Source: Chryseobacterium wanjuense
GTDB lineage: Bacteria; Bacteroidota; Bacteroidia; Flavobacteriales; Weeksellaceae
DNA: 64,000 nt
NCBI RefSeq assembly: GCF_900111495.1
Contig: NZ_FOIU01000001.1
Location: forward strand, 1,116,001 to 1,180,000
Direction of reading: 5' to 3'
In this document: positions 36,378 through 43,986 of the stretch, one piece after another
Layout of the letters: every line of letters begins with the position of its first letter
How positions within the stretch are numbered: the stretch's first letter is position 1
Translations under genes and position numbers: made by a program
The notes under the pieces: generated by a model
The model's database searches: none
What the model was told of the DNA's origin: nothing
The model's input: only the letters and a program-made list of their open reading frames with translations

Positions 36378-36821
36378 TTATTCGGTGATTAAAAATGTGT
36401 TTCTTTTTTCGCTTGCTTCTGCATAACTGCCAAATACAAACATTTCTTTCTTTTTGACCCTGCCATTACGGATTTGCGCATCGGGTGAACTGAGATAGTT
36501 TGAAATTATCAGGTCTTCCATCTGTGCTTTTTCATCCTCGCTCAAATCGTGGGTTATATCTTGGATTCCTGAGACAAAGTTGGCTCGTCTTGTATCCATT
36601 CCATAATCTTCCTCAACAAGCAACCGAACGAATATGTATTGTTTTTGAGCTTTAGCGTGTGCTTCTAGCTTACGGTCAATCTCTTCAAACTGAATCCTTT
36701 CATTGGCTTTCATACGTGCCTGAATAGAATCTATGTACGGGTCGGGTTCTCTGGTGGGTTTGGATTTTTCACATGACAGTAATACTGTGAATAGCAGTGA
36801 AGAAAGCAGAATCTTTTTCAT
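36378..36821 (-). CDS. Lipoprotein of unknown function
   Basis: A 147-residue lipoprotein (lipobox TVLLSC, Cys at about 17) with a helical, charged mature part (IQARMKANERIQFEEIDRKL) and a C-terminal beta segment (KKKEMFVFGSYAEASEKRN). It is the first gene of a three-gene operon. Directly upstream lies a nested hairpin structure (36907-37021) that would fall in its 5' leader. Confidence 0.65.
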   Translation of the reverse strand: MKKILLSSLLFTVLLSCEKSKPTREPDPYIDSIQARMKANERIQFEEIDRKLEAHAKAQKQYIFVRLLVEEDYGMDTRRANFVSGIQDITHDLSEDEKAQMEDLIISNYLSSPDAQIRNGRVKKKEMFVFGSYAEASEKRNTFLITE

Positions 36822-36906
36822 AGGCGGATGTTTTTTTATTCACCCGCCCTCCTAAAGTGATGTTGTTATTAAATGCAAAAAGCGTGAAGGACTAAACTCA
36901 ATTTGC

Positions 36907-37021
36907 TATAGGAGGTTCTGGTAAACCATACATCACAAACAAGTTTTTGCCCAACACGCCATAAGCGAGGGCATCAACTGTTTATTCTGTGATGTATTTG
37001 AAATGTACCAGATTTCCTATA
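36907..37021 (-). promoter_or_regulatory. Nested long hairpin upstream of the lipoprotein operon
   Basis: Five stems pair concentrically: TATAGGA (36907-36913) with TCCTATA (37015-37021), TCTGGTA with TACCAGA, TACATCACA (36929-36937) with TGTGATGTA (36988-36996), TGCCC with GGGCA, and CGC with GCG. The element starts 86 bases upstream of the ATG at 36821. It could be a leader RNA of the operon or a DNA recombination/transfer structure. Confidence 0.5.
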
Positions 37022-37129
37022 ACAGAATAAAAGCTAACGCTTTATATTTTTTCGATAAAATTTGAGGTGCTAAGATAAGAATTTTTCCTTTTAGCTGGAT
37101 TTAAAATGTTAGTACCATGGTCGGGCAGT

Positions 37130-37198
37130 AAAATTACCCCACTATAATACTATTATAAAGTACTATTTTATAGGGTATGATTATATTGGGGTAATTTT
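37130..37198. repeat. Palindrome with 12-bp perfect arms
   Basis: AAAATTACCCCA at 37130-37141 and its complement at 37187-37198. The enclosed AT-rich part continues the pairing (TATAATAC with GTATgATTATA), giving a cruciform-like element of about 70 bases. Confidence 0.6.
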
Positions 37199-38032
37199 GC
37201 CTTACCTGAAACACCTCCCTACAAACGCATAAAGCACTCAAATTTCGATTGTCTTTATTTTGTAGTGTAGTGTTTGAAAATACAAAAACAAGTTAAAAAA
37301 GCCTTATTTTAGTTTTTGTATAATAGCAAAGCAGCAAGCAGGCTCGTACGACGCCATAAGATAGTCAAATTTTGACTTTCTTCCTGTTTTGGTGTTATCC
37401 CTTCGTAAGGCATAATAACGGTTTAAATGAACTTTGTTTAACGTTTGGATTTAAATCTGAGTAACAGTTTGTGTATGATGTTTCGATATGCGCGTTTTAA
37501 ATAGCCAAATATCGACTTTCTTTCTGTTTTAGTATGTTGTAGGTTGTTTTGTGGATAAAATGCTCAAATTAACCTTATTTGAGGTTTTGTTATTATGTCT
37601 AGTTTTTTTTTGCGCGAAATCCGCTATCGCCCTGATACAAGATGTTTACAAAGATTCTACTAACATATAATGATATATAATAATACGGTATGTTGGTACG
37701 TTATCTTCCTTTGTACTCCCTGATAAGCTGGTAGTTAGTGAGATTAGAGAGTGTTTTTCGGGTTGGTGTGGGCAGAGCGCAGAATCTTTTTTCTGTGAGG
37801 CAGCTGTTAAAGATAACTACACTGCGATGTGTGGGTCTCTTTGGTTGGTTCGGGGCGTAGAAAAAATAGATTTTTAGCAGACATGATTTTTGTCAATATA
37901 TATATCTACCTATTTACCCCAAAATGAAAAAGTCTTCCAATGAAGGAAGACCGTAAAAACACAAATGATGAAAAAAAAAATTATTTTTCGTTAAGACAAA
38001 TATATCACAAATTTTCGACTTTTCAAAATATG
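37199..38032. other. Gene-free stretch near the right end of the island
   Basis: No credible gene. Two similar segments, with GACTTTCTTCCTGTTTTGGT near 37373 and GACTTTCTTTCTGTTTTAGT near 37514, lie about 140 bases apart. A minus-strand terminator hairpin is at 37932-37951. Other reading frames here are short and cross hairpins. Confidence 0.5.
37932..37951 (-). terminator. Minus-strand terminator in non-coding DNA
   Basis: GTCTTCC at 37932-37938 pairs with GGAAGAC at 37945-37951; the A-rich left flank gives a U tract for leftward transcripts. Confidence 0.65.
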
Positions 38033-38160
38033 TAAACAAAAACCATGCTGTACAGTTACAGCATGGCAAATATGAATAGTGAAAAGTGATTTCAGTAAAA
38101 GACCCCATTCTTTCTCATCATTACATTTTAAAAATAAGTGGGAACTGTCATTTGGGGTCT
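38033..38160 (-). ncRNA. Candidate small RNA, minus strand
   Basis: AGACCCCA at 38100-38107 pairs with TGGGGTCT at 38153-38160, enclosing 45 bases. The stretch is followed on the minus strand by a perfect 10-bp hairpin (CCATGCTGTA at 38043-38052 with 38057-38066) and a T-rich tract. This is the layout of a small RNA with its own terminator. No matching promoter was found with confidence. Confidence 0.35.
38043..38066 (-). terminator. Minus-strand terminator of the candidate small RNA
   Basis: Perfect 10-bp stem with a CAGT loop; the minus strand continues TTTTTGTTT. Confidence 0.7.
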
Positions 38161-38781
38161 GTAATTAGGAATTTCAAACTTGTTTATTTCCCAACTTGTT
38201 CATATATATAGAGTGTTATTAGTGGATAGTGTAAATGTAATAAATCATTTTTATTAAACAATATTAATTTTATGTTATTGTATATTTAATTAAATGCGTA
38301 GCATAACGATTTTAATATAGTAAATTATCAATATGTTTAATAATGTGAAAAACAAAGGTAAACAGTTTGGAGAATTTGAATAGATTAATGTTTTTGCCTA
38401 TGGATTTTGAATGCAGCTATATAATACTTGGGTCACTATTTACACCACCCGTCAAATTTGATGTAAAAAGTACACCCCCTATACCAAATCTCAAAATTTT
38501 CATATAGGCATCCCGACAATCCCTACTATACAAAGAGTGGATATAGGTCGATACGTTTTTTTCCAACCGCCCCTACCAACGATTTTAGGTTTTTTGACGG
38601 CTGTTTTTGATTTCCTGCGCTCCGAGTGGTTAAAAAAGTTTTTAATAGTTGATATTTTGGTTAAAAACTGCTGTGAATACTTGTATTTATGGGCTTTTTG
38701 TTGTATATTACACTACAGTGCTGACAGTGACAGCATGGATATTATTTCCCTGCATAGATTCTCTTTGATTAAAGTAAGTTC

Positions 38782-38859
38782 AAATAGATTAAAATATTTA
38801 GAGTCGGGAATTAATTCGGGAGCAAATATTTTTAATCAACTATAAATAAATAGATTAAA
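38782..38859 (+). repeat. Candidate integrase arm sites, right
   Basis: AAATAGATTAAA occurs twice (38782-38793 and 38848-38859). Between them, TTAATTCGGGAGCAAAT at 38811-38827 repeats the left-end site with one change. They end 11 bases before the right core, as expected for recombinase arm-type sites. Confidence 0.5.
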
Positions 38860-38869
38860 TAATATTATA

Positions 38870-38884
38870 CTAGCCCCGATTGGA
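38870..38884. repeat. Right attachment site (attR core)
   Basis: CTAGCCCCGATTGGA, identical to the left copy. It is also the first part of the structured RNA that follows, suggesting that the RNA gene is the integration target. Confidence 0.7.
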
Positions 38885-38964
38885 ACGACATCCTTTTGGG
38901 TTGCGGTCGGAGTGAAGCGGAGACCGTAACCCAAAAGATACAGTGGAAAGCGGGAAAAAGCTCC
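38871..38964 (+). ncRNA. Flavo-1-like structured RNA
   Basis: The stretch starts TAGCCCCGATTGGAACGACA, continues ATCCTTTT, and ends GCGGGAAAAAGCTCC. Between them a 16-bp stem (CTTTTGGGTTGCGGTC with GACCGTAACCCAAAAG, one G:U) closes a GGAGTGAAGCG-type loop. Start, end and the long variable stem agree with what I recall of the Flavo-1 motif of flavobacteria. The name is from memory and unverified. The strand is given by the motif; no promoter is visible because the island cuts the upstream side. Confidence 0.5.
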
Positions 38965-38970
38965 AAAAAA

Positions 38971-38998
38971 AATCCCGCAGAATCAATCTACGGGAATA
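38971..38998 (-). terminator. Terminator of tatC
   Basis: TCCCGCAGA at 38973-38981 pairs with TCTACGGGA at 38987-38995 (one mismatch), with an A-rich left flank giving the U tract for the leftward gene. Confidence 0.75.
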
Positions 38999-39031
38999 TA
39001 TTTTAAATTTTAAAAAGTTTTTAACCGAAAA

Positions 39032-39859
39032 TTATTTCTGTACAGCCGGTAAATTCCCCGCCGCTTTCTGAACTTTTTTATACGTGTAAGAACACATCAA
39101 AATACTGAATTCATACAATAAAAGCAACGGAAAAGCCGCCATCATCATACTCAAAACATCGGCAGGAGTGATGATTGCAGCTACAACCATGATTAAAACA
39201 ATCGCATGACGACGGTATGTTCTCATAAACATTGGCGTCAAAATCCCGATTGTTGTCAGGAAATAAATAAGGATCGGAAAAAGGAAAATGACTCCCATAC
39301 CCAAAACGACCTGTAAAAATAATGTTGTATAATCGCTCAAATCGTAAAGCGGAATGATAATGTCTGAAATTTTAAAAATAACTCCAAAATTAACGGCAAA
39401 AGGAAGGATTAAAAAATATCCGCATAAAACTCCTGTCATGAATAAAATCCAAACAGAATTGATAATAAAGATTGAATTTTTTCTTTCTTTTGGATGCAAA
39501 GCCGGGCTGATAAATCTCCACAATTCCCAAACAAGATAAGGAAAAGCAGCTACAATACCACCGAAAATGGAAACCGCCATCATCACATTAAACTGCTGAT
39601 ACAGTTTACTCGCCCTTACCGGAAAATCCTTCGGAAGATGAATGCTGTTTTCTCCCAAAACCATTCTGGAAAAGTGATTGACAAGCTCGAAAGTCGGAAA
39701 ATCGTTTCTCGTGGGACCAAAAAAAATATGATCCATAATCCAGTTGATATTAAAACCAATAGCAACAGCCGCAATTATAATAGCAATAATCGAGCGGATG
39801 AGGTGACCTCTTAATTCCCCAATATGTCCCCAAAAAGACATGTCTTTACCTTCACTCAC
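39032..39859 (-). CDS. tatC: Sec-independent protein translocase TatC
   Basis: A 275-residue membrane protein with six expected helices, the substrate-receptor subunit of the Tat pathway for folded proteins. The start MSFWGHIGELRGHLIRSI contains the conserved HLxELR-like element, and FRFISPALHPKER-type sequence (FISPALHPKERKN) and the periplasmic region agree with the family. The frame opens six residues earlier with MSEGKDMSFW. No tatA/B gene is in the window. Confidence 0.93.
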   Translation of the reverse strand: MSEGKDMSFWGHIGELRGHLIRSIIAIIIAAVAIGFNINWIMDHIFFGPTRNDFPTFELVNHFSRMVLGENSIHLPKDFPVRASKLYQQFNVMMAVSIFGGIVAAFPYLVWELWRFISPALHPKERKNSIFIINSVWILFMTGVLCGYFLILPFAVNFGVIFKISDIIIPLYDLSDYTTLFLQVVLGMGVIFLFPILIYFLTTIGILTPMFMRTYRRHAIVLIMVVAAIITPADVLSMMMAAFPLLLLYEFSILMCSYTYKKVQKAAGNLPAVQK

Positions 39860-39904
39860 AGGATGAAATTTTTAAGGCTCAAATTTATGAAAAAAGTTTC
39901 AGTA

Positions 39905-40205
39905 AAGTGGTTTAAAGTTTTTTTGGTTTTGGGTTTAAAGTTTTGAGTTTAGGGTTTTGAGTTTGAAGTTTAGAGTTTAAGTTATAATTAAACAGATGCT
40001 TCGACGGAGCTCAGCATGACATCTCTAATACTAACTGTTTTATTTTAACAGCCAGTGTCATGCTAGGGTTCTCGAAACATTTATATATATTATTAAAGAA
40101 CTTTCAGCCTCACAGTGAAATTTATCAGTACAACATATCTACTAACTGTTTTATTTTAACAGCCAATTTGTAGCGGTGTCATGCTGAGCTCCGTCGAAGC
40201 ATTTA
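39905..40205. repeat. Composite intergenic repeat region
   Basis: A GTTTTGAGTTTAGGG-like heptad stretch (39905-39985) is followed by nested palindromes. GATGCTTCGACGGAGCTCAG at 39995 pairs with its counterpart ending near 40202. Inside, CTAACTGTTTTATTTTAACA occurs twice (about 40030 and 40141). The units are relatives of the 18415-18499 palindrome. This fills most of the 392-base gap between kdsD and tatC. Confidence 0.75.
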
Positions 40206-40251
40206 TACATAATTATTAAAAACCTCCAGCTCCCAGCTTCATCCTTCCAGC

Positions 40252-41211
40252 CTAATTTATCCCCTCATCCAACAACTTATGCAGGTCGATAATTCCGAAA
40301 TATTTTCCGTCTTCCGTTACGACAAGCTGTCCGATGTTATTTTCTTTTAAAATTTTCATGGCTTCTTTTGCCAGAGCGGTTCTTTCAATCGTTTTCGGAC
40401 GTGCAGACATGATGTCTTTTGCCAGTACTTTTGATATATCATCGCCTTTCATCAGCATTCTTCTTAAATCTCCGTCGGTGATAACGCCGATAATTTCATC
40501 TTCATTCGTCACGACCGTGATTCCGTGTCTTGAACCGCTGATGGAGATAATTACGTCTTTAACGGTGTCATTTTCAGTTACCTGAGGCTTTTGAGAAGAA
40601 AGGAAGTCGTCAACTTTAGAAATTAAATTTTTGCCCAAGCTTCCACCCGGATGGAATTTCGCAAAATCATTGGCTTTAAAATCATTCATTTCCATCAGAG
40701 TTACCGCCAAAGCATCTCCCAGAGCCATCTGTAAGGTTGTTGAGCTTGTAGGAGCGAGTTTGTTCGGGCACGCTTCCATATCGACATGAGTATCTAAAAT
40801 AACTTCTGAAAATTCGGCAAGTTTGCTGTTTTTATTTCCGGTCATTCCGATCAAAGCTGAAGAATAATCTTTCAGATAAGGAACGAGGTTTACAATTTCC
40901 GGCGAGTTTCCCGAATTTGAAATGCACAGCACTACATCCTGTCTCTGGATCACCCCCAAATCTCCGTGAATGGCTTCTGAAGCGTGAAGGAATTGAGATG
41001 GCGTACCTGTTGAGTTCAACGTTGCTACGATTTTATTAGCGACATGAGCAGATTTTCCGATTCCTACAACAATTAATTTTCCTTTTGCGGAATGTATAAT
41101 TTCTACAGCCTTTACAAATTGGTCGTCAAGTCTGTTTTTTAGCTTTTCAAGTTCTGAAATCTCTATTTCTAAGGTAGTTTTCGCGATTGAAATGATGTTG
41201 GCTCTTTCCAT
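40252..41211 (-). CDS. kdsD: Arabinose-5-phosphate isomerase (KpsF/GutQ/KdsD family)
   Basis: A 319-residue enzyme that converts ribulose 5-phosphate into arabinose 5-phosphate, the precursor of KDO in lipopolysaccharide. The N-terminal SIS domain (residues 35-180) has VVGIGKSAHVANKI and the segment LCISNSGNSPEIVNLV. HASEAIHGDLG and the GHxG-like FHPGGSLGKNL segment follow. Two CBS domains occupy about 200-319. Normal length. It is divergent from recQ and probably has its own promoter. Confidence 0.92.
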   Translation of the reverse strand: MERANIISIAKTTLEIEISELEKLKNRLDDQFVKAVEIIHSAKGKLIVVGIGKSAHVANKIVATLNSTGTPSQFLHASEAIHGDLGVIQRQDVVLCISNSGNSPEIVNLVPYLKDYSSALIGMTGNKNSKLAEFSEVILDTHVDMEACPNKLAPTSSTTLQMALGDALAVTLMEMNDFKANDFAKFHPGGSLGKNLISKVDDFLSSQKPQVTENDTVKDVIISISGSRHGITVVTNEDEIIGVITDGDLRRMLMKGDDISKVLAKDIMSARPKTIERTALAKEAMKILKENNIGQLVVTEDGKYFGIIDLHKLLDEGIN

Positions 41212-41329
41212 TTTACTTTTATAGGCTATACAAAAAATCTCTTAAATAATGTTATATTTTAAAAAGAATATTTAATATAAATTTTATTTTTAATAAATTC
41301 GTTCGCTTTTATTATAAGCAAAAATTTTA

Positions 41330-41337
41330 TAACTTTG
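41330..41337 (+). promoter_or_regulatory. Promoter -7 element of recQ
   Basis: TAACTTTG, 32 bases before the ATG at 41370. No clear -33 TTG. Confidence 0.5.
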
Positions 41338-41369
41338 GATAAGATGCAAATTTAGCAATAGAAAATTAG

Positions 41370-43574
41370 ATGAGCGCAAAAAAAGCCAATTTATCAGGCG
41401 AATTGAAAAAATATTTCGGGTTTTCTACTTTCAAGGGTCAGCAAGAGCAAATCATAGAAAACCTGTTAGAAGGAAAGGATATATTTGTCTTGATGCCGAC
41501 TGGAGGAGGTAAATCCCTATGCTATCAGCTTCCGGCACTTATATCCGAAGGGACAGCAATCGTAGTTTCGCCTTTAATAGCGTTAATGAAGAATCAGGTA
41601 GATGCGGTAAACGGTCTTTCATCTGATGACGGGGTGGCACACGTTTTAAATTCATCATTAAATAAAACACAGACAAAACAGGTTTTCGACGACATCAAAA
41701 GCGGGAAAACAAAGCTTCTCTATGTAGCTCCGGAATCATTGATTAAGGATGATTATTTAGAGTTTTTAAAGGAAGTGAAAATTTCTTTCTTTGCGATTGA
41801 CGAGGCACACTGTATTTCAGAATGGGGTCACGATTTCCGGCCGGAATACAGGAATCTGAAATTAATTATTGATAAAATTGCCGATGTTCCGGTGATTGCC
41901 TTAACGGCTACCGCGACTCCTAAAGTTCAGGATGATATCCAGAAAACTCTGGGGATGGCCAATGCTTTGGTTTTTAAAGAAAGTTTCAACAGACCGAATC
42001 TCTATTATGAGGTACGTCCGAAAGTGAATGTAGATAAGGAGATTGTTAAATTTATCAATCAACATAAAACTAAATCAGGAATTGTTTACTGTTTAAGCCG
42101 AAGAAAGGTTGAAGAATTTGCTCAGCTTTTACAGGTGAACGGAATTAATGCTTTACCTTATCACGCAGGTCTTGACCAAAAAGTAAGGATCACAAACCAG
42201 GACAAATTTCTAATGGAGGAAGTGGATGTCATTGTAGCAACCATCGCCTTCGGAATGGGAATTGACAAACCGGATGTCCGTTTTGTGATTCACTACGATT
42301 TCCCGAAATCTCTGGAAAGTTATTACCAGGAAACAGGTCGTGCAGGCCGTGATGGCGGAGAAGGGCATTGTCTGGCTTTCTACGATCCGAAAGATATTGA
42401 AAAATTAGAAAAATTCCTGGCTCAAAAACCTGTTTCCGAAAGAGAAATCGGGTTGCAGCTTTTAAATGAAGTGGTAGGATATGCCGAAACTTCGATGAGC
42501 AGAAGGCAGTATATTTTGTATTATTTCGGTGAAAATTTTGACCCGGTCAATGGAGATGGAGCGAAGATGTGCGACAATTCTTCGAATCCTCCAAAACTGA
42601 AAGATGCCACCGATGATCTTAAAAAAGTGTTGGAGCTGATTAAAGATACAGGAGAAAAATTCAAGTCTAAAGATCTGATTTCGGTGATTGCGGGAAAAGA
42701 AAACGCAGTGACGAAGTCTTATAAACTCGAACAAAGCTCTTATTTCGGTTTCGGAAAAGAGGAAAAAGATAACCACTGGAAAACGATCTTAAGACAGGCA
42801 ACCGTGCAGAATTTCTTACAAAAAGATATTGAAACATATGGTGTTTTAAAGATCGCTGAAAAGGGTAAATTGGTATTGGATGGTAAGCTTGAACATTCGT
42901 TTTTAATTGCTGAAGACAGAGAATTTGACCTGACTCAGACCAAAGCCGAAAGTGATCAGATTCAGATGCAGTCGGCGGGCGGTTTAGACCAGAATTTATT
43001 TACTTTATTAAAGGATTTACGTAAAAAAGTTGCCAAAAAACACGGCATTCCTCCTTACACGGTCTTTATGGATCCGAGTTTGGAAGATATGACGGTTCAG
43101 TATCCCATTACGGTAGATGAAATCACAAAAATCTATGGCGTTGGAGAAGGAAAAGCAAAAAAATACGGTAAAGAATTCGCCGATTTTATCCATAAATATG
43201 TAGAAGATAACAATATCGAACGTACTCAGGATATGGTTTTGAAGCAGGTAGCGAACAAATCCAGTCATAAAGTTTTCATCATTCAGAGTACCGATAAAAA
43301 AATTGATCTTGAAGACATTGCAAGAGCCAAAAATCTTTCGATGGATGAATTGTTGAAGGAAATGGAAAGTATTGTTTATCAAGGAACTAAATTGAATATT
43401 GATTATTATATTGAAGATAATTTCGACGAAGACATCGTTGATGGTTTCATGGAATTCATGACAGAATCTGAAAGCGACAGCATGAAAGTATTGCTGGATG
43501 AATTCGGTGACGAACTTTCGGATGAAGAAGTAAGAATGTTGAGAATAAAATTCATTAGTGACGTTGCAAACTAA
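41370..43574 (+). CDS. recQ: ATP-dependent DNA helicase RecQ
   Basis: A 734-residue superfamily 2 helicase that unwinds 3'-tailed DNA in repair and fork restart. Walker A is in MPTGGGKSLCYQLPAL and the DEAH box in DEAHCISEWGHDFRPEY. Motif VI is in ETGRAGRDGG. The zinc-binding region is degenerate: of the four RecQ cysteines only one seems to remain (RRQYILYYFGENFD, then MCDNSSNPP). A winged-helix and an HRDC-like domain (LFTLLKDLRKKVAKKHG) follow. The last 120 residues are an extra domain found in Bacteroidota RecQ. Confidence 0.93.
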   Translation: MSAKKANLSGELKKYFGFSTFKGQQEQIIENLLEGKDIFVLMPTGGGKSLCYQLPALISEGTAIVVSPLIALMKNQVDAVNGLSSDDGVAHVLNSSLNKTQTKQVFDDIKSGKTKLLYVAPESLIKDDYLEFLKEVKISFFAIDEAHCISEWGHDFRPEYRNLKLIIDKIADVPVIALTATATPKVQDDIQKTLGMANALVFKESFNRPNLYYEVRPKVNVDKEIVKFINQHKTKSGIVYCLSRRKVEEFAQLLQVNGINALPYHAGLDQKVRITNQDKFLMEEVDVIVATIAFGMGIDKPDVRFVIHYDFPKSLESYYQETGRAGRDGGEGHCLAFYDPKDIEKLEKFLAQKPVSEREIGLQLLNEVVGYAETSMSRRQYILYYFGENFDPVNGDGAKMCDNSSNPPKLKDATDDLKKVLELIKDTGEKFKSKDLISVIAGKENAVTKSYKLEQSSYFGFGKEEKDNHWKTILRQATVQNFLQKDIETYGVLKIAEKGKLVLDGKLEHSFLIAEDREFDLTQTKAESDQIQMQSAGGLDQNLFTLLKDLRKKVAKKHGIPPYTVFMDPSLEDMTVQYPITVDEITKIYGVGEGKAKKYGKEFADFIHKYVEDNNIERTQDMVLKQVANKSSHKVFIIQSTDKKIDLEDIARAKNLSMDELLKEMESIVYQGTKLNIDYYIEDNFDEDIVDGFMEFMTESESDSMKVLLDEFGDELSDEEVRMLRIKFISDVAN

Positions 43575-43577
43575 GAG

Positions 43578-43694
43578 ATGAAAAAATATTTGAAGTATAC
43601 ATTTTATACTGCTTTATTCTTTATAGGATGTTACGTTATGATATTTTATGTTTTTAATTTTTTAGTTCAATGGTTTGTACAAGGACGGAAATAA
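43578..43694 (+). CDS. 38-residue single-pass membrane protein after recQ
   Basis: A short reading frame from the ATG 3 bases after the recQ stop codon: MKKYLKYTFYTALFFIGCY at the start, a hydrophobic core rich in Phe, and a basic end QGRK. The gap is so small that translation would be coupled to recQ. It is followed by a terminator at 43704. Small single-TM proteins are easily missed; function unknown. Confidence 0.5.
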   Translation: MKKYLKYTFYTALFFIGCYVMIFYVFNFLVQWFVQGRK

Positions 43695-43703
43695 AATAAC
43701 TTT

Positions 43704-43737
43704 AAAAGAAATTCTTCCTAAGAGAGTTTCTTTTTTT
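43704..43737 (+). terminator. Terminator after recQ and the 38-residue frame
   Basis: AAAGAAAtTCT pairs with AGAgTTTCTTT, followed by a run of T. Confidence 0.7.
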
Positions 43738-43791
43738 ATTAATTAATTTAACTCTAAGTAATTCTTAATTTAAAAAATAACCATAAAGTTT

Positions 43792-43858
43792 GTCATGCTG
43801 AAAGCATCCCAACCCAACATTTCAGGTATGTTTAGATCCTTCCAGGATGACAAACATA
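43792..43858. repeat. Imperfect palindromic repeat (GTCATGCTGA type)
   Basis: TTGTCATGCTGAAAGCATCC and the reverse-type GATCCTTCCAGGATGACAAA form a degenerate hairpin of the family seen at 15526 and 24970. Confidence 0.6.
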
Positions 43859-43986
43859 GTGTTAATAATAAAGTGTTCGATTTTTAATTTAAATGAAAAT
43901 TTTGATCATATTTAATTGTAAGTTAAAAATCATTAATTGTAAATAGAGATTAAAGGTTAATAAAACTTTTTACTAACTTTACAGTG

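Larger units (their letters stand above)
25092..38869. mobile_element. 13.8-kb integrated element with tyrosine recombinase
   Basis: The segment is bounded by the direct repeat CTAGCCCCGATTGGA at 25092-25106 and 38870-38884. It opens with a tyrosine recombinase gene reading inward and carries an excisionase-like HTH gene, a polymerase-like gene, surface proteins, lipoproteins and long non-coding stretches. No relaxase, conjugation genes or phage structural genes are seen, so it is an integrative element of unknown transfer mode. The host-type intergenic repeats present on both sides are absent inside. Confidence 0.8.

Noticed and set aside
37914..38108. 64-codon minus-strand frame
   Set aside because: It spans two terminator hairpins; the hairpins explain the lack of stops better than coding does.
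38537..38845. 102-codon frame near the right end of the island
   Set aside because: Amino-acid composition is not protein-like, it has no start context and it runs over the arm-type repeats.
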